A stretch of DNA of 39,623 nt from Pseudomonadota bacterium. Lineage in GTDB: Bacteria > Pseudomonadota > Gammaproteobacteria > Steroidobacterales > Steroidobacteraceae. This document shows, piece by piece, positions 1 to 8,902 of the stretch (positions are counted from its first letter, which is position 1; the number at the start of each line of letters is the position of its first letter). The stretch spans positions 1 to 39,623 of the forward strand of contig JAKCDC010000024.1 of the NCBI GenBank assembly GCA_021838635.1. The letters run 5' to 3'. The notes beneath the pieces were generated by a model, which worked only from the letters and a program-made list of their open reading frames with translations, did not search any database and was not told the DNA's origin. Position numbers and translations under genes: made by a program.

Positions 1-629
1 TCGACCCGCAGCAGCAGCTGGCGGCCGAGCGTGCCACCGGGGTGCGAGCGGGCAAAGTCCTGCTGGGTGAAGCCGCGGGCGTCCAAAACCGCCACCGCCA
101 GCGCATCGCCCATGGCCAGCGCCGCGGTTGTGCTCGCGGTCGGCGCGAGGTTCAGCGGGCACGCCTCCTCCGGCACGCTCACGTCCAGCACCACCGCGGC
201 GGCGCGGCCGAGCGTCGAGTCGGACTTGCCGACCATGGCGATCAGCGGCACCCCGAGTCGAGCCAGGTGCGGCAGCAGCAGCAGCACCTCCGGGGTTTCC
301 CCCGAATTCGACAGCGCCAGCACCACGTCGGTGCGCGTGATCACGCCCAGGTCGCCGTGGCTGGCCTCGGCCGGATGCAGGAAGAAGGCCGGGCTTCCGG
401 TGCTGGCGAGGGTGGCGGCGACCTTGCGCGCCACGTGGCCGGATTTGCCGATTCCGGTGACCACCACCCGGCCCTGGCAGTTCAGGCACAGGCGGCAGGC
501 GGCCGCGAAGCGCCCATCGAGCCGCGTCAGGAGCGCCTGGACGGCCTGAGCCTCGATCGCCAGTGCGCGCTGCGCGGCGGCCAGCAGGCTCTGGTCGGTG
601 GCGTCGGCGGATTCGGCAGCGGCAGTCAT
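1..629 (-). CDS. kdsD: Arabinose-5-phosphate isomerase, KdsD/KpsF family (partial, C-terminus outside window)
   Basis: Reading the minus strand from an ATG at 629 gives an open frame to the window edge (about 209 codons; full-length relatives are about 320-330). It interconverts ribulose-5-phosphate and arabinose-5-phosphate, the first step toward KDO for lipopolysaccharide. The translation has the sugar-isomerase (SIS) fold signatures GKSGH and NSGET, then a conserved GDALAVAVL...FAR.HPGG.LG stretch that closes the SIS domain. The CBS pair expected at the C-terminus lies beyond base 1. It diverges from ibaG-murA, the same neighbourhood as in many gammaproteobacteria. Family assignment is firm; biosynthetic KdsD rather than a capsule paralogue (KpsF) is inferred from chromosomal context. 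Confidence 0.93.
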   Translation of the reverse strand, partial: MTAAAESADATDQSLLAAAQRALAIEAQAVQALLTRLDGRFAAACRLCLNCQGRVVVTGIGKSGHVARKVAATLASTGSPAFFLHPAEASHGDLGVITRTDVVLALSNSGETPEVLLLLPHLARLGVPLIAMVGKSDSTLGRAAAVVLDVSVPEEACPLNLAPTASTTAALAMGDALAVAVLDARGFTQQDFARSHPGGTLGRQLLLRV

Positions 630-736
630 GGCCCGGAATTGTAGCAAGTCCGCCTACTGCCTCCGGCCCGTTCCGTACCCTGGAGCGAACCGGGTTTGGG
701 CCAGCGCAGTGCGGCCTCGTCGATTAATATGGGTGC

Positions 737-2231
<1,495 letters not shown>

Positions 2232-2282
2232 CGGCTCGGGCGCTGCGCAAGCTGACCGCGGAGTAATGATCGGGGGGGGACT

Positions 2283-3299
<1,017 letters not shown>

Positions 3300-3307
3300 G
3301 GCCGATC

Positions 3308-3351
3308 GCGCTCCAGGTGCCGGCGGAGTCTTCCGCCGGCACCTGGAGCGC
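3308..3351. terminator. Perfect 20-bp palindrome between convergent genes (putative bidirectional terminator)
   Basis: The arms at 3308-3327 and 3332-3351 are exact reverse complements around the 4-nt loop GTCT. The palindrome sits 8 nt after the gnd stop and 3 nt before the stop of the convergent SPFH gene. It has no T-run on either side, so it is not a textbook intrinsic terminator, but position and stability argue for a shared transcription stop or 3'-end stabiliser. Confidence 0.75.
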
Positions 3352-3354
3352 ACG

Positions 3355-4182
3355 TCAGTGGGCCACCCCTGGCGCAGTGATATTGCCGATCATCGGCAGC
3401 ACGCCTCGGCCGCCGACTACCTGCGGCAGATGCCCGTTCCACTTGTTGACCGCTTCCTGTTGAATCAACTCGGGCGTGAGCGTGCTCTGCAACAGCTTCT
3501 GCGCCTGTGATTGCGCGGTCGCCTCGACGACCTTCTGCTGCGCCACGACCCGCGCCTTCTGCAGTTCGTATTCGGCCTGCAGCGCGCGCTGCTGTGCCAC
3601 CTGCTTCTCCTCGATGGCCGCGGCGAACTGCCGGCTGAAATGAAAGTCGGTGATGTTCACCGCATCGACCACCACCCGAAACGGCGAGAGCGCGGTGCGA
3701 ATCTGACTTTCGATCTGGTTGCGTACCTGGTCGCGCTCGACGATCAGGTCCTGGGCATTGAAATGCGCGGTGACCGCCTTGACGGCGTTGCTGATCGCCG
3801 GGTGGATCACCTTGCGGATCAGCTGCGGCTCGCTGCCGATGTGCTGGTAGACCCACTCGGCATCCCCGGGCAGGATATGCCAGTTGGTCGCGACGGTCGT
3901 CGAGACGTTCTGCAGATCGAGGCTCGCGGCCGTCTCGGTATCTTGGGCGTTCTGCACCTGCACGTTCATGTGCGCAACGCTTTGCATGAATGGCACTTTC
4001 AGATGCAGACCCGGATCGAGCACCCCAGGCTGCACCGCACCGAAGGTCATGAGCACGCCGCGCTCGCCGGGGCCAATTTGAACGAACGCGCCGCCGGCGA
4101 TGATCAGTACGACGAGCACGGCGATGCCGAGGCCGATCAGCCGGCTGTTCGGCGGGGGCAGATGGGGTCGTTGGGCACTCAT
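3355..4182 (-). CDS. SPFH/prohibitin-family membrane protein
   Basis: This 275-aa protein has a short Pro-rich cytosolic start, one membrane helix at about residues 15-35 (LIGLGIAVLVVLIIAGGAFV), then a Band 7/SPFH domain beginning VQIGPGERGVLMTFG. It contains the prohibitin-like region NAVKAVTAHFNAQDLIVERDQV and VVDAVNITDFHFSRQFAAAIEEKQVAQQ, and a coiled-coil C-terminus rich in Gln and Ala. Such proteins oligomerise on membranes and often scaffold proteases or microdomains (HflC, prohibitin). It is the last gene of a three-gene minus-strand unit, 16 nt behind the 187-aa protein gene. No FtsH/HflX/HflK gene is adjacent, so I do not call it HflC. Confidence 0.9.
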   Translation of the reverse strand: MSAQRPHLPPPNSRLIGLGIAVLVVLIIAGGAFVQIGPGERGVLMTFGAVQPGVLDPGLHLKVPFMQSVAHMNVQVQNAQDTETAASLDLQNVSTTVATNWHILPGDAEWVYQHIGSEPQLIRKVIHPAISNAVKAVTAHFNAQDLIVERDQVRNQIESQIRTALSPFRVVVDAVNITDFHFSRQFAAAIEEKQVAQQRALQAEYELQKARVVAQQKVVEATAQSQAQKLLQSTLTPELIQQEAVNKWNGHLPQVVGGRGVLPMIGNITAPGVAH

Positions 4183-4198
4183 CGGGAGGTCTCCATGT

Positions 4199-4762
4199 TC
4201 ATTGCAGCACCGAGAGAATCTGTTCGCGCCGGTTCCAGAGCGCCTGGATGTCCTGTGCGCCGAGCAGCGACTGGAGCTGCGTTGCCGCGTTCGCGCTGTC
4301 GGTGAGCGCGAGTACGCCGTCGTGCAGGTTCACTACGGCGAGTACTAAGTCGCTGTCGGCGGCGACCAGCTGTTCGAGCGTGGTTCGCTCATTGCGATGC
4401 CGCTGGTGGATGCGGTCCATCTCGGGCACCGGCGCGGTGCGGATGGCCGTCTCCAGCGTGTCGATCTTGCGTGCAGCCCGTTCGAGCGCCTGTACGGCGC
4501 TCACCGCGGCGGCGTCGGGAAAGGGATGTTCTCGGGTCGGCGGCGGCAGGTGCTCGCGGCGGAAGTCCGACTCCAGTTCCGCGGCGTGCGCGCGGCACTG
4601 CCCGAGCAAGTCACTCAGCTTGCCGCGGATCAACAGATCATCGGCGCGTAGCTGGTTCTCGCGGCGGTAGAAGTTGTAACCCCAGCCGTAGAACAGGTTG
4701 GCGAGGACCTGCTTGACGGGGCCGGCCGCATCGATCGGGTTGGCGGTGCTTTTCAGTTCCAT
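4199..4762 (-). CDS. Uncharacterised 187-aa helical protein between two SPFH genes
   Basis: I do not recognise this family. The frame could open at 4822, but the ATG at 4762 has a GGAG about 9 nt upstream and starts the well-behaved sequence MELKSTANPIDAAGPVK. There is no signal peptide or clear membrane helix. An early aromatic patch (LFYGWGYNFYRREN, about residues 23-36) is followed by charged helix-forming segments with heptad-like hydrophobics (DDLLIRGKLSDLLGQ; ALERAARKIDTLE; QLVAADSDLVLAVVNLHDGVLAL), suggesting a helical-bundle or coiled-coil adaptor. It lies 56 nt after one SPFH gene and 16 nt before the other, so it likely works with them. Confidence 0.75.
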   Translation of the reverse strand: MELKSTANPIDAAGPVKQVLANLFYGWGYNFYRRENQLRADDLLIRGKLSDLLGQCRAHAAELESDFRREHLPPPTREHPFPDAAAVSAVQALERAARKIDTLETAIRTAPVPEMDRIHQRHRNERTTLEQLVAADSDLVLAVVNLHDGVLALTDSANAATQLQSLLGAQDIQALWNRREQILSVLQ

Positions 4763-4818
4763 GCTCGAGGCTCCGCGGCCCGGCCGGCTGCCACGGCAGC
4801 CAGTCGGGTCGCTCAGGA

Positions 4819-5673
4819 TCAAATGCCGGGTTTCGGGCCTGCTCCGGTCGGCTGCAACGCGTTGCCGACGGGGAAGGTGCCCATGGTGGCTCCGCCGATG
4901 AAGAACGGCTGACCGACCGCGGCGTTCGGCGCCGAGACCAGTCCCTTCTCGGCCATCTTCAGCGCGACGTAGTATCGCACCGCCTCGAGTTCGGACAGAC
5001 CAAACGCGCGCAGCGAGATCAGCTCGCGCATGCGCTCGTCCTTCGGCAGGATCAACACCTTGGCATCGTTCAGCGTGATGCCATACACGCCGAGGAAGTC
5101 CGCCAGGTGCTGCTTGACGAGCTCGACGATCTCATGGATGTGCTCGTTGATCTTCTCCATCGGGGTGACCTGCACCACCTGGTTGATCGCCTGCTCGACC
5201 ACGGGTCCTGCGTAGCTCGCCACCTCGTCGGTCGAGATGAAGTGCTTGGCGAACGGCATGTGCGTCACGAGCTTCAGCGCGCCCTCCTTGGTGTCGACAT
5301 GCACGTAGTACTCCACCTGATACTGCATCTCGGCCATCTCAGCCGAAGTCGCCAGGCCCGCGCTGCGCACCAGCAGCTTGGCGCGGTTGACGTAGAGCAC
5401 CTCGTACTGCCAGGGCGACTGACCACCGAAGAATCCGGTCACGAAGCTGCCAATCAGCGGCTTGTCCGGCGTTTGAATGGGGAACTGGCCGGTGTCGTAC
5501 ACGCCGAGCACCGCGCCGCGCGATTTGAGCACCGCGAAGTGGTTGGCTTCCACGGTGAGGAGGCTGCCGGAAACCAGATTCTGGTCCGGGTAATGAAACG
5601 CGAGGACGTTCGGTCCCATGACGTCCGTGCCGTCCGGGTTGAGGGTCGAGACTACCTGTCGGGTCAATGCCAT
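4819..5673 (-). CDS. Soluble SPFH (Band 7)-domain protein, YdjI-like
   Basis: This is a 284-aa protein if translation starts at the ATG at 5673, which has AGGAG 8 nt upstream; an extension to 5736 is open but unlikely. It starts MALTRQVVSTLNPDG and has no membrane segment. It contains a Band 7-type core (VEANHFAVLKSRGAVLGVYDTGQFPIQTP... then YQVEYYVHVDTKEGALKLVTHM) and a helical region (EKINEHIHEIVELVKQHLADFLGVYGI) typical of the bacterial YdjI/'virion core protein-like' SPFH subgroup. Members often carry a C-terminal zinc ribbon; here the end is instead a Gly/Pro-rich tail without cysteines. It is the first gene of the minus-strand SPFH unit. Confidence 0.85.
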   Translation of the reverse strand: MALTRQVVSTLNPDGTDVMGPNVLAFHYPDQNLVSGSLLTVEANHFAVLKSRGAVLGVYDTGQFPIQTPDKPLIGSFVTGFFGGQSPWQYEVLYVNRAKLLVRSAGLATSAEMAEMQYQVEYYVHVDTKEGALKLVTHMPFAKHFISTDEVASYAGPVVEQAINQVVQVTPMEKINEHIHEIVELVKQHLADFLGVYGITLNDAKVLILPKDERMRELISLRAFGLSELEAVRYYVALKMAEKGLVSAPNAAVGQPFFIGGATMGTFPVGNALQPTGAGPKPGI

Positions 5674-5879
5674 CGTCCGTCTCCTGTTAAGAGGGGGGTG
5701 TCGGTCGGGCGCCTGCTGCAGAGAACCGCTGCGCACCGCGCGGTGTTCTTGTGTTGGGCCGCCTGTCCGGTAGCGACCCGAATCCTATCGGCAGCGCCGC
5801 CGCGATTGTAATCCAATCGTCGGCCGGCGTACGGGTCACGGACCCGCAACATCGTCGCGGTACGCTTGAGCGACGGGAA

Positions 5880-5916
5880 TTGCTCCCGGTCTTGTGTATT
5901 GGTATATTAATACACA
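5880..5916 (+). promoter_or_regulatory. Promoter overlapped by an 8+8 bp inverted-repeat operator of the GntR regulator
   Basis: TTGCTC (5880-5885), a 17-bp spacer and TATATT (5903-5908) form a plausible sigma-70 promoter. TGTGTATT (5893-5900) and AATACACA (5909-5916) are exact inverted arms around the 8-bp spacer GGTATATT, so the palindrome covers the -10 box. It ends at the A of the ATG at 5916, which is also near the predicted transcription start. This layout suggests autorepression and a leaderless mRNA. Confidence 0.6.
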
Positions 5917-6299
5917 TGGATGCATCGATGCTGAACATCCAGCCGAGCGCGCCGGAGCCGATCTACCGCCAGATCCTCGAGCAGCTGCGCCGGCTGATTG
6001 CCGCTGGCCAGTTTGCTGAGGGTGAGCGGCTGCCCTCGGTGCGCGAGGTGGCTGTGACGCACGCCGTGAATCCCATGACGGTCTCGCGGGCCTACAGCCT
6101 CGCGGAAGCCGAGGGGTTGCTCGAGCGGCTGCGCGGCAAGGGCATGGTGGTGGCCGCACAGAGCGCACGCACTCGCTCGCAGAGCGAACGGCTCGCGCTG
6201 CTCGAGCTGCCGCTGCAGGCGCTCTCGCGCCAGGTGCAGGAACTGGAATTACCCGCCGAGTTGGTGCTGCGGCGGCTGGGGAAGCTGTTGGGGGAGTGA
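5916..6299 (+). CDS. GntR-family transcriptional regulator, YtrA subfamily
   Basis: This 127-aa protein has the winged-helix DNA-binding domain of GntR proteins at residues 8-75: EPIYRQILEQLRRLIAAGQF, then the signature EGERLPSVREVAVTHAVNPMTVSRAY and EAEGLLERLRGKGMVV. The very short C-terminal helical tail, used only for dimerisation, is the mark of the YtrA subfamily, whose members usually repress a linked ABC transporter. The downstream ABC ATPase begins 3 nt after its stop. ATG 5916 directly follows the palindromic operator; ATG 5931 is a second in-frame candidate. No effector can be inferred. Confidence 0.93.
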   Translation: MDASMLNIQPSAPEPIYRQILEQLRRLIAAGQFAEGERLPSVREVAVTHAVNPMTVSRAYSLAEAEGLLERLRGKGMVVAAQSARTRSQSERLALLELPLQALSRQVQELELPAELVLRRLGKLLGE

Positions 6300-6302
6300 G
6301 TC

Positions 6303-7178
6303 ATGTCCGAGTCGAACTGCGCGCCGCTGGTGGCGCAAGGTCTGTGGCACACGTATGAGGAGCACAGTGCACTGCGTGGCGTCGACTTCACAGTCGAGGC
6401 CGGCAGCGTGCTCGGACTGATCGGGCGCAATGGGGCCGGCAAATCCACATTGATCCGCGCGCTCCTTGGCCTGCTGGTGCCGAGCAGTGGCTGTGCTCTG
6501 GTGCTTGGTGAGCCCGCCCTGCGGTTGACCGATCGGATCAAGGAGCGCATCGCCTACGTGCCGCAACAACCGGAGGCATTCCCGTGGCTCACCGCCACGC
6601 AGATGTTCGCGTTCGTCGGACGATTCTTTCCGCGCTGGGATGATGCGTTCGTGCGCGCGACGCTCTCGCGGTGGGACGTCCCGACCGGCCGGCCGCTCGC
6701 CAAGCTCTCCCCGGGGGAGCGTCAGCGCGTGGAGCTGATCCGCGCGCTCGCCTGTCGCCCGGATGTGCTGGTGCTCGATGAGCCGGCCGCAGCGCTCGAC
6801 CCCGTTGCGCGTCGTGACTTGCTGCGTGAAGTGGCGCTGCGGGCCGGGGAGGATGGGTGCACGGTGCTGTTCTCGACGCACATCGTGTCTGACCTGGAGC
6901 GGGTGGCTTCCCAAATTGCGCTGCTGCACGCGGGACGACTACTGCTGCACTGCGCGCTTGATGACACCAAGGAGCGGTACGCGCGATTGTGGCTGCCGCC
7001 CCGGCACGCCGCCGCGGCACCCGATGCAGCCCTCAGCCGGCGAGCACACAGCGACGGCAGTCTCACGCTGGTCGTGGGGCGCGGCGCGCGCGGGGACTGG
7101 CCACCGGCGGTGCAGCTCGATGGCGCGCGGCTCGACGCGCTGGGTCTTGAGGACCTGTTCGTGGAGATCGCGGCGTGA
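6303..7178 (+). CDS. ABC transporter ATP-binding protein (YtrB/CcmA-like)
   Basis: This 291-aa ATPase subunit has Walker A GRNGAGKST (residues 41-49), Q-loop VPQQP (about 86-90), signature LSPGE (135-139), Walker B VLVLDE with the catalytic Glu at 160, and the switch His in FSTH (near 190). The C-terminal ~80 residues are a variable extension ending in LDALGLEDLFVEIAA, as in ATPases that drive integral-membrane exporters such as the Ytr, Nat and Bcr types. It follows the YtrA-type regulator and overlaps the permease gene by 4 nt (GTGA). Substrate unknown; an envelope-stress or peptide-antibiotic exporter is a reasonable inference from the family. Confidence 0.93.
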   Translation: MSESNCAPLVAQGLWHTYEEHSALRGVDFTVEAGSVLGLIGRNGAGKSTLIRALLGLLVPSSGCALVLGEPALRLTDRIKERIAYVPQQPEAFPWLTATQMFAFVGRFFPRWDDAFVRATLSRWDVPTGRPLAKLSPGERQRVELIRALACRPDVLVLDEPAAALDPVARRDLLREVALRAGEDGCTVLFSTHIVSDLERVASQIALLHAGRLLLHCALDDTKERYARLWLPPRHAAAAPDAALSRRAHSDGSLTLVVGRGARGDWPPAVQLDGARLDALGLEDLFVEIAA

Positions 7179-8653
7179 AGATGCGCCTCGTGTTCGGTCT
7201 GGCGTGGCGCGGGCCCAATCTGCACAAGCCGTGGGTCGTGGCGTTCGCCGCGCTCGCGATGTGCTCAGCTGCGGCCCTGGTGTTGCACACGACCCGACCG
7301 CTCTGGCCCGCCGGGTGGCTCGGTGCCGGGGTGGTGTTGGCCCTCTGGCTTGCGGCCATGGGAGTGCTGTTGGGGTCGATGGTACGGCTGGCGGTCGAGG
7401 CGCGCCGTCTGTGCCTGCCTGGCCTCGAGCGCGCCACGGCGTTGAGTGTGTGCCTCAATGCGCTCGCGCTGTGGGTGCTGACGGCTATTCCCCTTGCCGT
7501 GCTGAGTGCTCATCCGGCGCCGCTCACCGAACTGCTCGCGATCGGCCTCGCCGCAGGGATCGCGTACGCATTGCTGCCGTTTTGGGTCGTCGCGCTGGCG
7601 CTGCTTCTGATGCCGCTGCTGCAGACGCTGACCGAGAGTCTGCGCTGGCGGGGGATTGCGCCGCAGGATCCGCGGTTCATAGCGGTGTGCGTGGCATTCG
7701 TCGCACCTGCCGTGTTGTTCAGTGCGTGGAACTGGCGGCGCGTGCTACAGCACGCCAACCGTCCGATCGGCTGGTTCAGCCGGCCCATCATGCTCTCTGC
7801 CACCTGGACCGGGGGCTCACCCACCCCGCGAGCAAATCCGGCAGACGGCGTAGCGGGGGTGTCCGGCTTGCAGATCCCGCGGTGGCTGCAGCCGCAGGTG
7901 GCGTTGCATGAGGCCGGACCGGCCGATCCGTTGCGTGCGCTGCGAATCGCGCTCGGGGGGCCTTATTCGCCACTGACGCCTGCGAGTACGCTGCGCCGCA
8001 TCTCCCCGCCGCTTGGCGCGGTCGGCCTATTGGCACTGCTCTTTCTGCCGGTGTTCGTGCATCCCGGCGTGTCGTCCAAAGGGCTCAGGGCGCTGATCCT
8101 CGGGCTGCCGGTCTTCGGGCTGGGCATCGTGTTGTTGATTGGAGGCCTCACGCGCGCGACTCACTTGGTCCGACGCTGGCACCTGTCGGGAGGCGAACTT
8201 GCAGTGCTGGCGCTGCTGCCCGGGTCCGGCGCCGCGCGCGAGCAGGCCGCACGACTGCGGCGGGTGTTGTTCAGCCGTATCCGTCTGCGCCAGCTGCCGC
8301 TGATCGCTGCGACGGTGCTGATCGAGGCGCTGCTCACCCCGGACGTGAATCGCACGCTGCTGCTCGCCCTGGTGCTCGGACTGGTACCGGCCGCCGAGGC
8401 GGCCGTCGTGTATGCCACGCTCGGTCGGGTCGCCGTCCCGCGTTGGGGCTACGGGGTAATGACTGCGATCGGTCAGCTGGTCTTCGTCGGTGGATTGAAT
8501 GTGGCAACGTTCTCCGTCGAGTTTGCGTCGGACGGGCTGCGCCATGCTGCGTTCGCCGCCACGCTGCTGTGCTACTTCGGGTTTGCGACACTTTCAGGAC
8601 TTGGCCGTCGCGCCGCACAGCGTCTGCCGCATCCCTATCTGGGACTCGACTGA
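7175..8653 (+). CDS. ABC transporter permease, multi-spanning membrane protein
   Basis: The 492-aa frame starts at GTG 7175, overlapping the ATPase stop. About ten or more hydrophobic spans are visible, in two blocks: residues ~20-185 (for example WVVAFAALAMCSAAALVL, LLAIGLAAGIAYALLPFWVVALALLLMPLL) and ~280-480 (LGAVGLLALLFLPVFV, LILGLPVFGLGIVLLIGGL, LLLALVLGLVPAAEAAVVY, AAFAATLLCYFGFATL). A ~100-residue soluble region separates them and includes WTGGSPTPRANPADG and VALHEAGPADPLRALRIALGGPYSP. I do not recognise a named family; the role is inferred from coupling to the ATPase gene. Confidence 0.8.
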   Translation: MKMRLVFGLAWRGPNLHKPWVVAFAALAMCSAAALVLHTTRPLWPAGWLGAGVVLALWLAAMGVLLGSMVRLAVEARRLCLPGLERATALSVCLNALALWVLTAIPLAVLSAHPAPLTELLAIGLAAGIAYALLPFWVVALALLLMPLLQTLTESLRWRGIAPQDPRFIAVCVAFVAPAVLFSAWNWRRVLQHANRPIGWFSRPIMLSATWTGGSPTPRANPADGVAGVSGLQIPRWLQPQVALHEAGPADPLRALRIALGGPYSPLTPASTLRRISPPLGAVGLLALLFLPVFVHPGVSSKGLRALILGLPVFGLGIVLLIGGLTRATHLVRRWHLSGGELAVLALLPGSGAAREQAARLRRVLFSRIRLRQLPLIAATVLIEALLTPDVNRTLLLALVLGLVPAAEAAVVYATLGRVAVPRWGYGVMTAIGQLVFVGGLNVATFSVEFASDGLRHAAFAATLLCYFGFATLSGLGRRAAQRLPHPYLGLD

Positions 8654-8902
8654 CGCCGGCGGCGGCCGCGCCGAGCGGGAACGAGTGCGGGGGCGTGCGG
8701 TCCATCTGAAGTGTGCGCCGCAGGGGCTGATCGTGGGCCGAAGTTCGGCGTCGGCGGCGTCCACGACCGGTCTGGTGGGCGGGCGGGGATCGACATTCAC
8801 GCCACGGCTGCGTTGCCGCCGCGACGTCGAGCGTATGATGTGACGGAAGTCCGCGGCGGATTGCCGCTGCGGTCGCTGATGGTTTTTTTTAGGAGGATCG
8901 AG

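Noticed and set aside
3355-4182. Calling the membrane SPFH gene hflC
   Set aside because: No hflK, hflX or hfq neighbour, and the companion genes differ; family-level naming is all the sequence supports.
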